Assembly (NCBI RefSeq): GCF_009184545.1 | Contig: NZ_QJOW01000005.1 | Location: forward strand, 104,360 to 168,359 | DNA length: 64,000 nt | Origin: Halosegnis rubeus | GTDB lineage: Archaea; Halobacteriota; Halobacteria; Halobacteriales; Haloarculaceae | Direction: 5' to 3' | Shown here: one piece after another, positions 48,723 through 56,347 of the stretch | Layout: each line of letters opens with the position of its first letter | Numbering within the stretch: position 1 is the first letter of the stretch | Position numbers and translations under genes: made by a program | The notes under the pieces: generated by a model | Told to the model about the DNA's origin: nothing | Databases searched by the model: none | What the model saw: only the letters and a program-made list of their open reading frames with translations

Positions 48723-50891
48723 CTACGACAGTTCGTTGGAGGCTCCGAACGAGGTCAAAACGGCGTCCCTCTCACCGGAGAGCTCTCGGCGAATATTGGT
48801 TCGGTCCCACCCGAGCGGTGAAAGCACGCTCTCGACTGCTCTGACCAGCTGCGTCTCGTAGTACGAGGCGTCGTAGGTCTCGATCGCTTCGTGGGCGAGG
48901 GCGACCCGGTCTCGCGAGGATTTCTCGTCGTCGACGACCACGTACTCGATATCCTGGCCCGGGTGGACTGCCAGGTCCTGCTCGCGGGCCCGTTTCAAGG
49001 CGGCCACGTTCTGGGTATTCTGTGAGTAGCCTTCCAGGGGCTTGGAGACACGGTTCCGCTCAACGAGCCGCTCTACTTCTACGTTGCCCGCCTGTAGTTC
49101 GCCGATTGCTCGTTCGAGCCGTCGGAGTACCGCGTCCGGTGACCGCGTGGCATCGAGCTGGTCGAGACAGTCCCGCTGGACGTCCTCGATGAACGGCGGG
49201 GTCGAGCGCTGCCGGGCTTCGATGCCTCTGACCTTGAAGTCGTCGTCGCCGGCGACCTTTCCGAAGTACTTCGTCAGCGCGCCGGCGTCGCTCTCGCGCT
49301 GCGGGACGAACGCCACCCAGTCGTAGTGAGCCTCGTGTTCGAGCCGAATCTCGATGCGTTCCGTAATCTCCGTCGCGAGCGTCTCGAGGTCCTCGCGGTC
49401 ATCGTCGTCGACGTCGGGGTCCGGCGTCACCCAGATGGAGTCGACGATTCCGTGGACGACCCGCCAGCCGCCAGCTTCCAGTCGCTGTTTCGCCGTTAGT
49501 AGGATCTCGCGAGCGAACGCGTTGATTGCTTCGTGGCACTCGATGCGGCCGAATTTCGCGTTGCTGAACCCTTGATAGCCGAAGCAGGCGACGAGGATCC
49601 ACTTCAGCGCTCCCGACCGTCCCTCGAGTTCCGCCAGCCGGTCCTCGTCGGGGTTGTCCCGTTCCTTCTCGCGACGGATGGCCGCCTTGATCTCGTCGCG
49701 CGCGTCGATGATCGGCTGTAGCACGTCGACGAGGTAGCCCCGCTCGTCGCAGATCGAGTACCCGAGGCCGGGGACGTCGTCGCGGTCGCTGTGGCAGTCA
49801 CATCGAATGACGTCCGGCGAGACGTTCCGGGTACAGATGATGTTCGGGTACAACGAGGAGAAGTCGAGTTCGTGGACGTTCTCGTGAAGCCCGACCTCGG
49901 GTGCGAAGATGAACCCGCCGCGGTCGGCGTCGTGGAGCGTCCCCATCGGCTTGTAGAACTCGTGACGCCAGGAGTTCCATGGCACGAGGACACCGCGGTC
50001 GTGGGCCTCGCAGATCTGGATCGCCGTGAGCACGTTCCCGATCGACGCCCACGCAAGTTCCTGGACGGGCTTCTTTGAGCGCGACACGAGGTCGAGAACG
50101 CCGTCGAGGTTCGTCTCTCCGTAGAAGAACGTGTTCGACTCGTCGATAATCGCCCGGCCGGGCACGTTGTACCGCGCCGGCGAGTGGCCGACGCGGCCGT
50201 AGCTCGAGTACGTCGACCGGCTCGCGAGCTGCTGGTAGTCGACGTCCGGCCACCGACTCAGCGAGAAGTCGTCGACGCCGGCGTCAGTTGCCATTTCGTA
50301 CAGGGTCGGGACGATCTCGCTGGTTGAGCAGACCAGGACGTCCGGATCGTGCGCTTCGAGTGCCCCTTGGACGGCGGTCAGGATATCCGTCGGCGAGCCG
50401 GTGACGGTGTCGCCGGCGACGGACAGTTTCTCGCAGACGTCGTTGCTCGTTTCGGTCACCGGAATACTGAGCCGGAGCGTCGACAGCTCGTTCGCCGGCG
50501 TCGGATCGGCGCCTGTCTCCAGACAGTATCGGAACTCTCGCGAGAAGTCGACGTTGAAACAGGCGAGATCCCCGACTGGATAGTCCGACAGCTGGCGTGC
50601 CTGCCGGGCGAGTGGGGTGACGCGGTCGATGTGGGCGACGTCGACGGCGAGAACGGCCTCCTCGTCTCGTCGAAAGCCGGGGCGTCGCGCATCCATCTCG
50701 GTCGCGACGACATCCGGGTGCTGGTCGTACACCGATTGGAGTGTCGTGAGGTCGATGTCGGACGCTGGGTCGCGAGCGGCGACGTAGAAGCGTGGGGTGT
50801 AGTCATCGCGCTCGGTCGCAACGGCGCCGTCGGCGGTTGCCTTCCACTCCAGGACGCGGCCGTCGTCCAGAAAGTCGATACTGAACGGCAT
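48723..50891 (-). CDS. polB: Plasmid family B DNA polymerase with altered motifs
   Basis: A 722-residue polymerase. Motif A DFSSLYPNI is near residue 343, the motif B region KWILVACFGYQGFSNAKFG near 432, and motif C appears as HGIVDSIWV near 482 in place of the usual YGDTDS, leaving one certain catalytic Asp there. In the N-terminal exonuclease region the expected DIE reads NVDFSRE, so proofreading may be lost. It is shorter than chromosomal PolB1 (insertions absent). A GTG at 50897 overlaps the upstream stop; the ATG at 50891 is used here. It is the last gene of an operon with a small helical protein and a RecA-like protein. Confidence 0.85.
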   Translation of the reverse strand: MPFSIDFLDDGRVLEWKATADGAVATERDDYTPRFYVAARDPASDIDLTTLQSVYDQHPDVVATEMDARRPGFRRDEEAVLAVDVAHIDRVTPLARQARQLSDYPVGDLACFNVDFSREFRYCLETGADPTPANELSTLRLSIPVTETSNDVCEKLSVAGDTVTGSPTDILTAVQGALEAHDPDVLVCSTSEIVPTLYEMATDAGVDDFSLSRWPDVDYQQLASRSTYSSYGRVGHSPARYNVPGRAIIDESNTFFYGETNLDGVLDLVSRSKKPVQELAWASIGNVLTAIQICEAHDRGVLVPWNSWRHEFYKPMGTLHDADRGGFIFAPEVGLHENVHELDFSSLYPNIICTRNVSPDVIRCDCHSDRDDVPGLGYSICDERGYLVDVLQPIIDARDEIKAAIRREKERDNPDEDRLAELEGRSGALKWILVACFGYQGFSNAKFGRIECHEAINAFAREILLTAKQRLEAGGWRVVHGIVDSIWVTPDPDVDDDDREDLETLATEITERIEIRLEHEAHYDWVAFVPQRESDAGALTKYFGKVAGDDDFKVRGIEARQRSTPPFIEDVQRDCLDQLDATRSPDAVLRRLERAIGELQAGNVEVERLVERNRVSKPLEGYSQNTQNVAALKRAREQDLAVHPGQDIEYVVVDDEKSSRDRVALAHEAIETYDASYYETQLVRAVESVLSPLGWDRTNIRRELSGERDAVLTSFGASNELS

Positions 50892-50893
50892 CG

Positions 50894-51199
50894 TCACGGG
50901 TTCGAGTCCGGTGGGGCACTCTCTTGATCATCGCGTGCTGCGACCGCGGCTTCGAGCTCCTCGAGGCGTTCCTCGTGGTCGTCGAGGCGGGCCTCCTGTT
51001 CGAGATCGATGCTGAGCAGCGCCGGAAGCAGCGGATTTTGGTGGTTCAACAGCCCGCTCGCGTCGGCGTGCTCGCGGGCGTACTCGAACAGCCGGTCGAA
51101 GTGCGGCTGGTCGCGACGCCGCAGTGCCCGGCGGAACTCAGCCCAGCGCTCTTCGATTGCCCGCAGCGCATCTCGGTAGGTTGGGTTCGTACGCCCCAT
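50894..51199 (-). CDS. Small helical protein between the RecA-like and PolB genes
   Basis: A 101-residue protein, almost all helix: Arg-rich first half (ALRAIEERWAEFRRALRRRD), then HADASGLLNHQNPLLPALLSI and a Glu-rich coiled coil. The ATG at 51199 gives the compact form. The stop overlaps the possible GTG start of polB. Position suggests a polymerase accessory or coupling protein; no motif supports more. Confidence 0.65.
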   Translation of the reverse strand: MGRTNPTYRDALRAIEERWAEFRRALRRRDQPHFDRLFEYAREHADASGLLNHQNPLLPALLSIDLEQEARLDDHEERLEELEAAVAARDDQESAPPDSNP

Positions 51200-51201
51200 C
51201 G

Positions 51202-52146
51202 CTATCGTCCTCCTACCCCGGTTGCGGTCCACGCATCGAGCAAGGGATCTGCGGTGGGCTCCACCGTCTCACCGTCAGCGGTGACGCCCGTTCCGACGCC
51301 CTCCGGAGTCGGCGTCGACGGCGTCGGCGTTGTCGGTTCCACGCCGACCTGCGTGGCGCGTGCCGCGAGCAGCTGCCGCCAGTACGCGAACGTCGTCTGG
51401 TAGTACGCGCCGTCGTCGACGGGATAGACGAGCGTCTCGAAGTCTTTGCCGACGACCCGTGGCCCCATCCGAGTCTGCTCGCACTCCAGGTGGTGGTCGG
51501 CGACCGTCGCGACTGGCTCGGTGAATTCGTTTCGTTCGTTTCGCGTAACGAGCACCGGGATGTCGTACCCCTCGGCGTAGGTCGCTAACCGAGCGAGAGT
51601 TCGAGCCTGAAGGGTTTCCGCGTGGGTTTCGCCGAGGGTATCGTCGGCGCGGTACTGGGCGTCGACGGCCGGCGCGATGATGAGGGCGGGCGTGTGGGGC
51701 GATGTGTCCTCGTCACGACCTGGTGCCCCTCGACCGGCCGCCCCGGCATCGACGGTGGACATCTGGATCGACTTGTTCACCGCTGACGGGAGACCACAGA
51801 CGGCGCCGTAGTGCTGGTAGGCGGTGAATCCGCGGGCGACGTGAATTCGGTTGAGCAACCGTTGACTGGGCGCGATCTGAGCGAGTGTAGTCGTCGTTGC
51901 GTGTCCGTTTGCGTCGACCCAGAAGGCGGGCCCGTCGTGCAGGAGGAGATGGTCGAGCACGAGCGACTGCAGGATCGGGACGCCACGGCCTCCCTCGACG
52001 TCGAGCAGCGTGATGCCGTCGTCGAGCTGTGGCAGCAGCATCTCGTCTGTAGTCGGACCGGCCTGGTCAGCGAGGGACCGATTGCGGTCAGCTCCCCGTG
52101 TCGGCTGATCCACCGCCAATCGGTTCGACGTTGAGTGTTCTCCCAT
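51202..52146 (-). CDS. RecA/RadA-like protein with degenerate ATP site
   Basis: A 314-residue protein with a RecA-type core: ITLLDVEGGRGVPILQSLVLDHLLL (glycine-rich where Walker A should be, but no GKT), AFWVDANGHATTTTLAQIAP, RIHVARGFTAYQH, and a Walker-B-like LIIAP. It continues to LARLATYAEGYDIPVLVTRN, as in RadA paralogs. The missing Lys suggests it does not hydrolyse ATP and may instead act as a mediator. It heads the operon with a small helical protein and PolB, 2 bases apart, indicating a recombination-linked replication unit. Fold call moderate. Confidence 0.55.
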   Translation of the reverse strand: MGEHSTSNRLAVDQPTRGADRNRSLADQAGPTTDEMLLPQLDDGITLLDVEGGRGVPILQSLVLDHLLLHDGPAFWVDANGHATTTTLAQIAPSQRLLNRIHVARGFTAYQHYGAVCGLPSAVNKSIQMSTVDAGAAGRGAPGRDEDTSPHTPALIIAPAVDAQYRADDTLGETHAETLQARTLARLATYAEGYDIPVLVTRNERNEFTEPVATVADHHLECEQTRMGPRVVGKDFETLVYPVDDGAYYQTTFAYWRQLLAARATQVGVEPTTPTPSTPTPEGVGTGVTADGETVEPTADPLLDAWTATGVGGR

Positions 52147-52310
52147 ACTCGACTAGTTGTCTACGTTCCCGATAAGCCGCGGCGTGGCGCTTCCGTGTTT
52201 CAGGGAAGGGCTGGAAGGTATGTAGAACCGGACTCAGGCAACGGATTTCTGCCATCGTTTGACCGTTTCCGAGAACGTTTCCAGAGAGGAAGGCAGACAG
52301 CATCGTCGGA

Positions 52311-52352
52311 TTAACCAACAGTCCAGAGGATCACGGCTTAATTGTTGGTTAA
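52311..52352. promoter_or_regulatory. TTAACCAACA dyad (copy 6)
   Basis: Arms TTAACCAACA (52311-52320) and TGTTGGTTAA (52343-52352), 42 bases end to end, 165 bases upstream of the RecA-like/PolB operon start and downstream of the phosphoesterase fusion gene. Confidence 0.8.
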
Positions 52353-52423
52353 GACTCTCCGAACCCATGGTGATCTCGCCCTCACGTAATTCGGTTGACG
52401 GCCCCGCATATTCCCCGAGCCTA

Positions 52424-53866
52424 CTATCTGATGTGATCGACGATTGTTCTCAGCGCGGTTACATCGTCGTTATTGTACTGTTTGAGTCGATCCCAGTCTG
52501 GTTCTTCGCCGTCGAGGAGATATCGCGTGTACTTGGTCCCGACCACAAATCCATCGACGGTCGGGTCTTGATATTCAAAGCCGAGTGCGCTCGCTACGAC
52601 GTCCAATTTATGCCGATTGAAGGGCCCGAAGAGTTCCTGTTGGGAAGTTATCCCGAGATCGTGTGCTCGCTCCAGATGGTCGATCCCCTCAGTGATGCCG
52701 TGTTCGTCGAATCTCCGACTGAGACACTGTTCGTCGAAGTAGTTCCCTCCGTAGTAGATGATTGGCTCGGAGCCGTGCTCATCAAGGTACTCAGACAGCT
52801 CCTGAAGGAGTGCTGACTCGTCGTCCGGCTCGAAGAATTGTCGGTACGCATCGTTCTGGTAACTGTAGGTGCCGACCAGCCAGATCCGATCCTGCTGAAG
52901 ATCCGTCTCTATGTCTAAGAGGAGCGGGTTCGTATCGTGAAGGTCGTCGAAGGCGGACTTGTTTAGAATCACGACCTCATCGTTTTCGAAAGCCTGTCGA
53001 TGCGCAAGCCACCGGTCCACGTGCCATGACGAGGCTCCAGGGAGGGCTTCGAGTTCGGCACGCCGTTCTTCGGTAATCTCATCTGGGCTAGTGATCCCTA
53101 ACTCACTGAACTGTTCCACTCGGTTTCTCCCGACCTGGACGAGATCAGTCAGCCGGCTCCCTAGCAGATGGCGAGTGTCGTAGAACTCGTACTCGATAGA
53201 CTCGTTCGAGGCGTCGATGGTGATGAGCGCGTACCTTCCTGGGTCGTCTACTCCGTCGTGGGACGCAATGTTGATCACCGTGCCGTACTCGAGGGCTTCA
53301 GCTCTGCCTCCGAATTGATGGCAATGACCGCAGACGGTAGCTGGGGGCTGGATGTCGTCTATGAAGCTCCTGACGGCCTTCGACCCGATATGTTGTTGCC
53401 CGAATCGCTTCCCGATATCGAGAATGCCGAAGGGAGGAGTGTGTGTGACAAGAATCGGAGTTCTGTCTTCACAAGCGGTGCGGTGTTCAGAAAGGTGCCG
53501 TTGGACGTCGTCCTCGGTATAGGTGATGAGACCAGGTCCCTGGGTTGATCCTTCCTGGCCGATGAACACGAGATCCTCGTAGATGTATGGTGTCCTGTGG
53601 AGGTCGGTGGTAAATTCCGAATCGAATTGCGGACCGGTTGACGGAGGGAAGTCGTCGTTTCCCTGGACATAGAGCGATTGTTGATGCTTCGTGAGGCGAG
53701 CAAGTTCTGCCAGATGATCTGTGTCAGTATCAGCGTTTTTGAAACGTGAAAGGTCGTCGCCGGCATACAGTAGTAGATCTGGAGTTGGTTCTACAGTTTC
53801 GAGAATGGTGTAGAGATCGTCAATAGGTTGAGAGCGCCAGTCAGATACAGCGAGAATGTGGGTCAT
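52424..53866 (-). CDS. Fusion of calcineurin-like phosphoesterase and YprB-type RNase H exonuclease
   Basis: A 480-residue two-enzyme fusion. The N-terminal 225 residues are a metallophosphoesterase: ILAVSDWRS, YAGDDLS, VQGNDD, VTHTPP and CGHCHQFGG, i.e. all five metal motifs in order. Residues 235-300 hold a helix-hairpin-helix-like linker (FSELGITSPDEI...LEALPGASSWHVD). Residues 315-480 are a DEDD exonuclease of the YprB/RNase_H_2 type: LLLDIETDLQQD, IIYYGGNYFDEQCL, KLDVVASALG and YNNDDVTALRTIV. It could process DNA ends at replication or recombination intermediates. Lower GC than its neighbours suggests separate acquisition. Confidence 0.75.
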   Translation of the reverse strand: MTHILAVSDWRSQPIDDLYTILETVEPTPDLLLYAGDDLSRFKNADTDTDHLAELARLTKHQQSLYVQGNDDFPPSTGPQFDSEFTTDLHRTPYIYEDLVFIGQEGSTQGPGLITYTEDDVQRHLSEHRTACEDRTPILVTHTPPFGILDIGKRFGQQHIGSKAVRSFIDDIQPPATVCGHCHQFGGRAEALEYGTVINIASHDGVDDPGRYALITIDASNESIEYEFYDTRHLLGSRLTDLVQVGRNRVEQFSELGITSPDEITEERRAELEALPGASSWHVDRWLAHRQAFENDEVVILNKSAFDDLHDTNPLLLDIETDLQQDRIWLVGTYSYQNDAYRQFFEPDDESALLQELSEYLDEHGSEPIIYYGGNYFDEQCLSRRFDEHGITEGIDHLERAHDLGITSQQELFGPFNRHKLDVVASALGFEYQDPTVDGFVVGTKYTRYLLDGEEPDWDRLKQYNNDDVTALRTIVDHIR

Positions 53867-53952
53867 TTTGGTTGAGCGTAGTTAGTGTAGCCTCTTCTAT
53901 CGTTTGTTTAGGTGTACCGTTTGTCATTAGGAGATTCTTCACCCCGTTGTCG

Positions 53953-53994
53953 TTAACCAACAACTCAGGCTTATTGGGACAATCTGTTGGTTAA
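53953..53994. promoter_or_regulatory. TTAACCAACA dyad (copy 7)
   Basis: Arms TTAACCAACA (53953-53962) and TGTTGGTTAA (53985-53994), 42 bases end to end, between the divergent phosphoesterase fusion and the SRAP gene. Confidence 0.8.
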
Positions 53995-54048
53995 CGGTGA
54001 GATTCCTGTGCGACCACGTTGAAGATGCTTCCCTCCGAACTCCTCGGT

Positions 54049-54738
54049 ATGTGTGGCCGGAATTCGCTCTTCATCGACCAAGCAGACCTCGAGGCCGGCT
54101 TCGATGCCGAGGTCGTCGCGGACGGCGGGTACACACCCCGATACAACATCGCACCTGGTGACGACCTCCACATCATCACGAACGAGGCTCAAGACGAGAT
54201 CGACGCCTACCACTGGGGGCTGATTCCGTTCTGGGCGGATGAACCCGAGGAGGGCATCATCAACGCTCGCTCCGAGACTGCCGACGAGAAACGCGTCTTC
54301 GAGCGGGCGTGGGAAGCACGTCCCTGCCTCGTCCTCTCGTCAGGGTTCTACGAGTGGAAATCGCCGAACGGCGGGTCGAAGCAGCCCTACCGGATTTATA
54401 GGGAGGACGACCCCGCATTCGCGATGGCCGGGCTCTGGGACGTCTGGGAGGGTGATGATGAGACGATCTCGTGCGTCACGATTCTCACGACGGAGCCGAA
54501 CGACCTGATGAACTCAATCCACGACCGGATGCCGGTCGTCCTCCCGAAGGACGCTGAGTCCGACTGGCTCGCCGCAGACCCGGACACCCGCAAGGAACTG
54601 TGCCAGCCGTATCCGAAGGACGATCTGGACGCCTACGAGATTTCGACGCGAGTCAACAACCCCGGCAACGACGATCCCCAGGTCATCGAGCCGCTAGACC
54701 ACGAGCAATCGGGCCTCGGCGAGTTCAGTTCGGGGTAG
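54049..54738 (+). CDS. yedK: SRAP-domain protein (HMCES/YedK family)
   Basis: A 229-residue SRAP protein. It must start at 54049, because the catalytic Cys has to become residue 1 after Met removal (MCGRNS). Other hallmarks: RYNIAPGDD, HWGLIPFWADEP, INARSETADEK, the SSGFYEWK loop with the catalytic Glu, and IHDRMPVVL. SRAP proteins form a stable crosslink with abasic sites in single-stranded DNA and shield them. Here the gene lies among plasmid replication genes and next to dyad copy 7. It is convergent with the second Orc gene. Confidence 0.92.
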   Translation: MCGRNSLFIDQADLEAGFDAEVVADGGYTPRYNIAPGDDLHIITNEAQDEIDAYHWGLIPFWADEPEEGIINARSETADEKRVFERAWEARPCLVLSSGFYEWKSPNGGSKQPYRIYREDDPAFAMAGLWDVWEGDDETISCVTILTTEPNDLMNSIHDRMPVVLPKDAESDWLAADPDTRKELCQPYPKDDLDAYEISTRVNNPGNDDPQVIEPLDHEQSGLGEFSSG

Positions 54739-54753
54739 CTGACGGCATCACGG

Positions 54754-55782
54754 TCACTGCATCGGCGACGCCGCCGCCGAATCGACGAGCGAGTACTCTC
54801 GGTCCCGACTCGTCCCTTTCGCCTCGAGGAGGTTGTACTGCTCCATCTTCGAGAGGTACGTGCGGATAGTCCGCTTCGTCCGTGGGTCATCGACGTCCTC
54901 GGAGTAGCGTTCGTGGATCTCGCTCGGCCCGACCGGGCCGTGCTCGCGAACGATGTCGTAGACGACGCGCTGGTGCGGCGTGAGCGAGTCGAGGCTCTTC
55001 TGTTTGATCTGGGCCCGAGCATCCTCGGCGGCGTCCAGGAGAATGTCGTCGGTGATGCGCTCGTGGTTCTCGCGATCGGCCTTGCCGGCGGCCGTTCGGA
55101 GGATGCCGATCGCGAGGCGGGCGTCGCCGGCGGCCGCGTCGGCGATCCGGTAGAGCTGGTCGTCGGTGATGACGTTCTCGTCGAGCCCCCACTTCGCCCG
55201 CGCACTCAGGATATCGTACAGCTGCTCGTCGTGGTACTTGTCCATCCGGACGTGTTCGCTGGAGCGCAGCCGGCTCACGAGGCGGTCGTCGACGCGGCTG
55301 AACAGCTCCTCTTCCTTGTTCGCGATGCAGATGATCGCGAACTGCGGGAGGCTGTGGAGGTCGTAAATGACGCTGGGGTCCTCCAGTTGGTCGACCTCGT
55401 CGAGAATGACGACGGTTCGTGGGCCGTCGTGCTGCTGGAGGCGGTCGACGAGTTCGTCGTGCGGCGTCGACTGTCGGTGGATGTCGATGGTCGCGCCGAG
55501 GTCGTCGAGGATCTGGTAGAGCGTGCGGAACCGCGTGTAGTTGCGCCAGCAGTTGACGTAGGTGGCCTCAACGTCGAGGACCTCTTCCCGGAGTCGTTCG
55601 GTGACGAATTGCGAGATGCACGTCTTGCCGGCGCCGCTGGGTCCAGTGACGATGGCCGTGTCGGCGGGTTCCCCGTTCGTGATGGGTTCGAGGACGCTGG
55701 AAAGGTGGTTGACTTCGGCGTCGCGATGCTCAACTTCTCGAGGGACGAACCCGGCACGGAGGACGCGAGCATCGCGAATCAT
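54754..55782 (-). CDS. orc/cdc6: Second Orc1/Cdc6-type AAA+ protein
   Basis: A 342-residue AAA+ protein. Walker A GPSGAGKT is near residue 47, Walker B VVILDEVDQL near 125, and sensor residues follow in CIANKEEEL. The C-terminal winged helix reads LTPHQRVVYDIVREHGPVGPSEIHERY. It is shorter than the first initiator. Its promoter region (55783-55974) has a TTTCCGGAAA palindrome (55835-55844) and a TGGAAA/TTTCCA inverted pair (55901-55919) that may be its own binding sites. It could be a second initiator or a regulator. Confidence 0.88.
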   Translation of the reverse strand: MIRDARVLRAGFVPREVEHRDAEVNHLSSVLEPITNGEPADTAIVTGPSGAGKTCISQFVTERLREEVLDVEATYVNCWRNYTRFRTLYQILDDLGATIDIHRQSTPHDELVDRLQQHDGPRTVVILDEVDQLEDPSVIYDLHSLPQFAIICIANKEEELFSRVDDRLVSRLRSSEHVRMDKYHDEQLYDILSARAKWGLDENVITDDQLYRIADAAAGDARLAIGILRTAAGKADRENHERITDDILLDAAEDARAQIKQKSLDSLTPHQRVVYDIVREHGPVGPSEIHERYSEDVDDPRTKRTIRTYLSKMEQYNLLEAKGTSRDREYSLVDSAAASPMQ

Positions 55783-55974
55783 CTATATCTGGTAGACTGG
55801 TTTTCAGGCTAGTAGTAAAAACGTGACCGGGTCGTTTCCGGAAAGCAGTTTCAATGGAGAGAGGACTCGATTGTCTACTCGCTGTATAGCGGTTTGTTTG
55901 TGGAAATATACCGTTTCCAGAATTGTCCGAGATACGGACGTCAATCTCGTTGCATAAGAACCTGTGTCCGCTTA

Positions 55975-56223
55975 TCAGGACGTAGAGTTGTCATCTTCAT
56001 CGATGGGGGGCCGGAGGTCGCGCCATCGAAAATCTGCGGTTTCTCCAGATGGGAGAGAGACTCGATAGAGGTGGTCGTCCCGTTCATCACCAGTCACCGC
56101 TTTAGCATCGTCAGTCAGTACTGTAACAACGTGACCGTGTACCCCATGATACTGCTTGTGATCAGGATCTGTCTCGTCTGGAATATCAACCCGAACACGG
56201 TCCCCTTTCGAGAAGCGTTGCAT
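55975..56223 (-). CDS. Small SH3-like haloarchaeal protein
   Basis: An 82-residue protein with the pattern of a small barrel: FSKGDRVRVDIPDETDPDH, HGHVVTVLTDDA, LYRVSLPSGETADFRWRDLRPP. This type is widespread in haloarchaea (DUF8139-like in my memory) without known function. It is followed on the same strand by the second Orc gene 192 bases on. Confidence 0.7.
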   Translation of the reverse strand: MQRFSKGDRVRVDIPDETDPDHKQYHGVHGHVVTVLTDDAKAVTGDERDDHLYRVSLPSGETADFRWRDLRPPIDEDDNSTS

Positions 56224-56315
56224 TGAGATTCAGTACGGTAGCGATCACAATTAGTCCATATGATTCAACTCAGGGTCTATCGGGGAGCGGATTGGGCGAT
56301 CATCAGCGGCATACC

Positions 56316-56322
56316 TTTATAA
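56316..56322 (+). promoter_or_regulatory. TATA box of the McrB-like operon
   Basis: TTTATAA at 56316-56322 lies 26-32 bases before the ATG at 56348, matching a leaderless transcript and fixing the start against the GTG at 56330. Confidence 0.65.
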
Positions 56323-56347
56323 CCCTCGTGTGTTGGATTTCGATAAT

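Noticed and set aside
48450..48861. Open frames running through the boxes downstream of orc1/cdc6
   Set aside because: They are made by the GGGG-rich repeats, have no start signal and show no protein-like composition.
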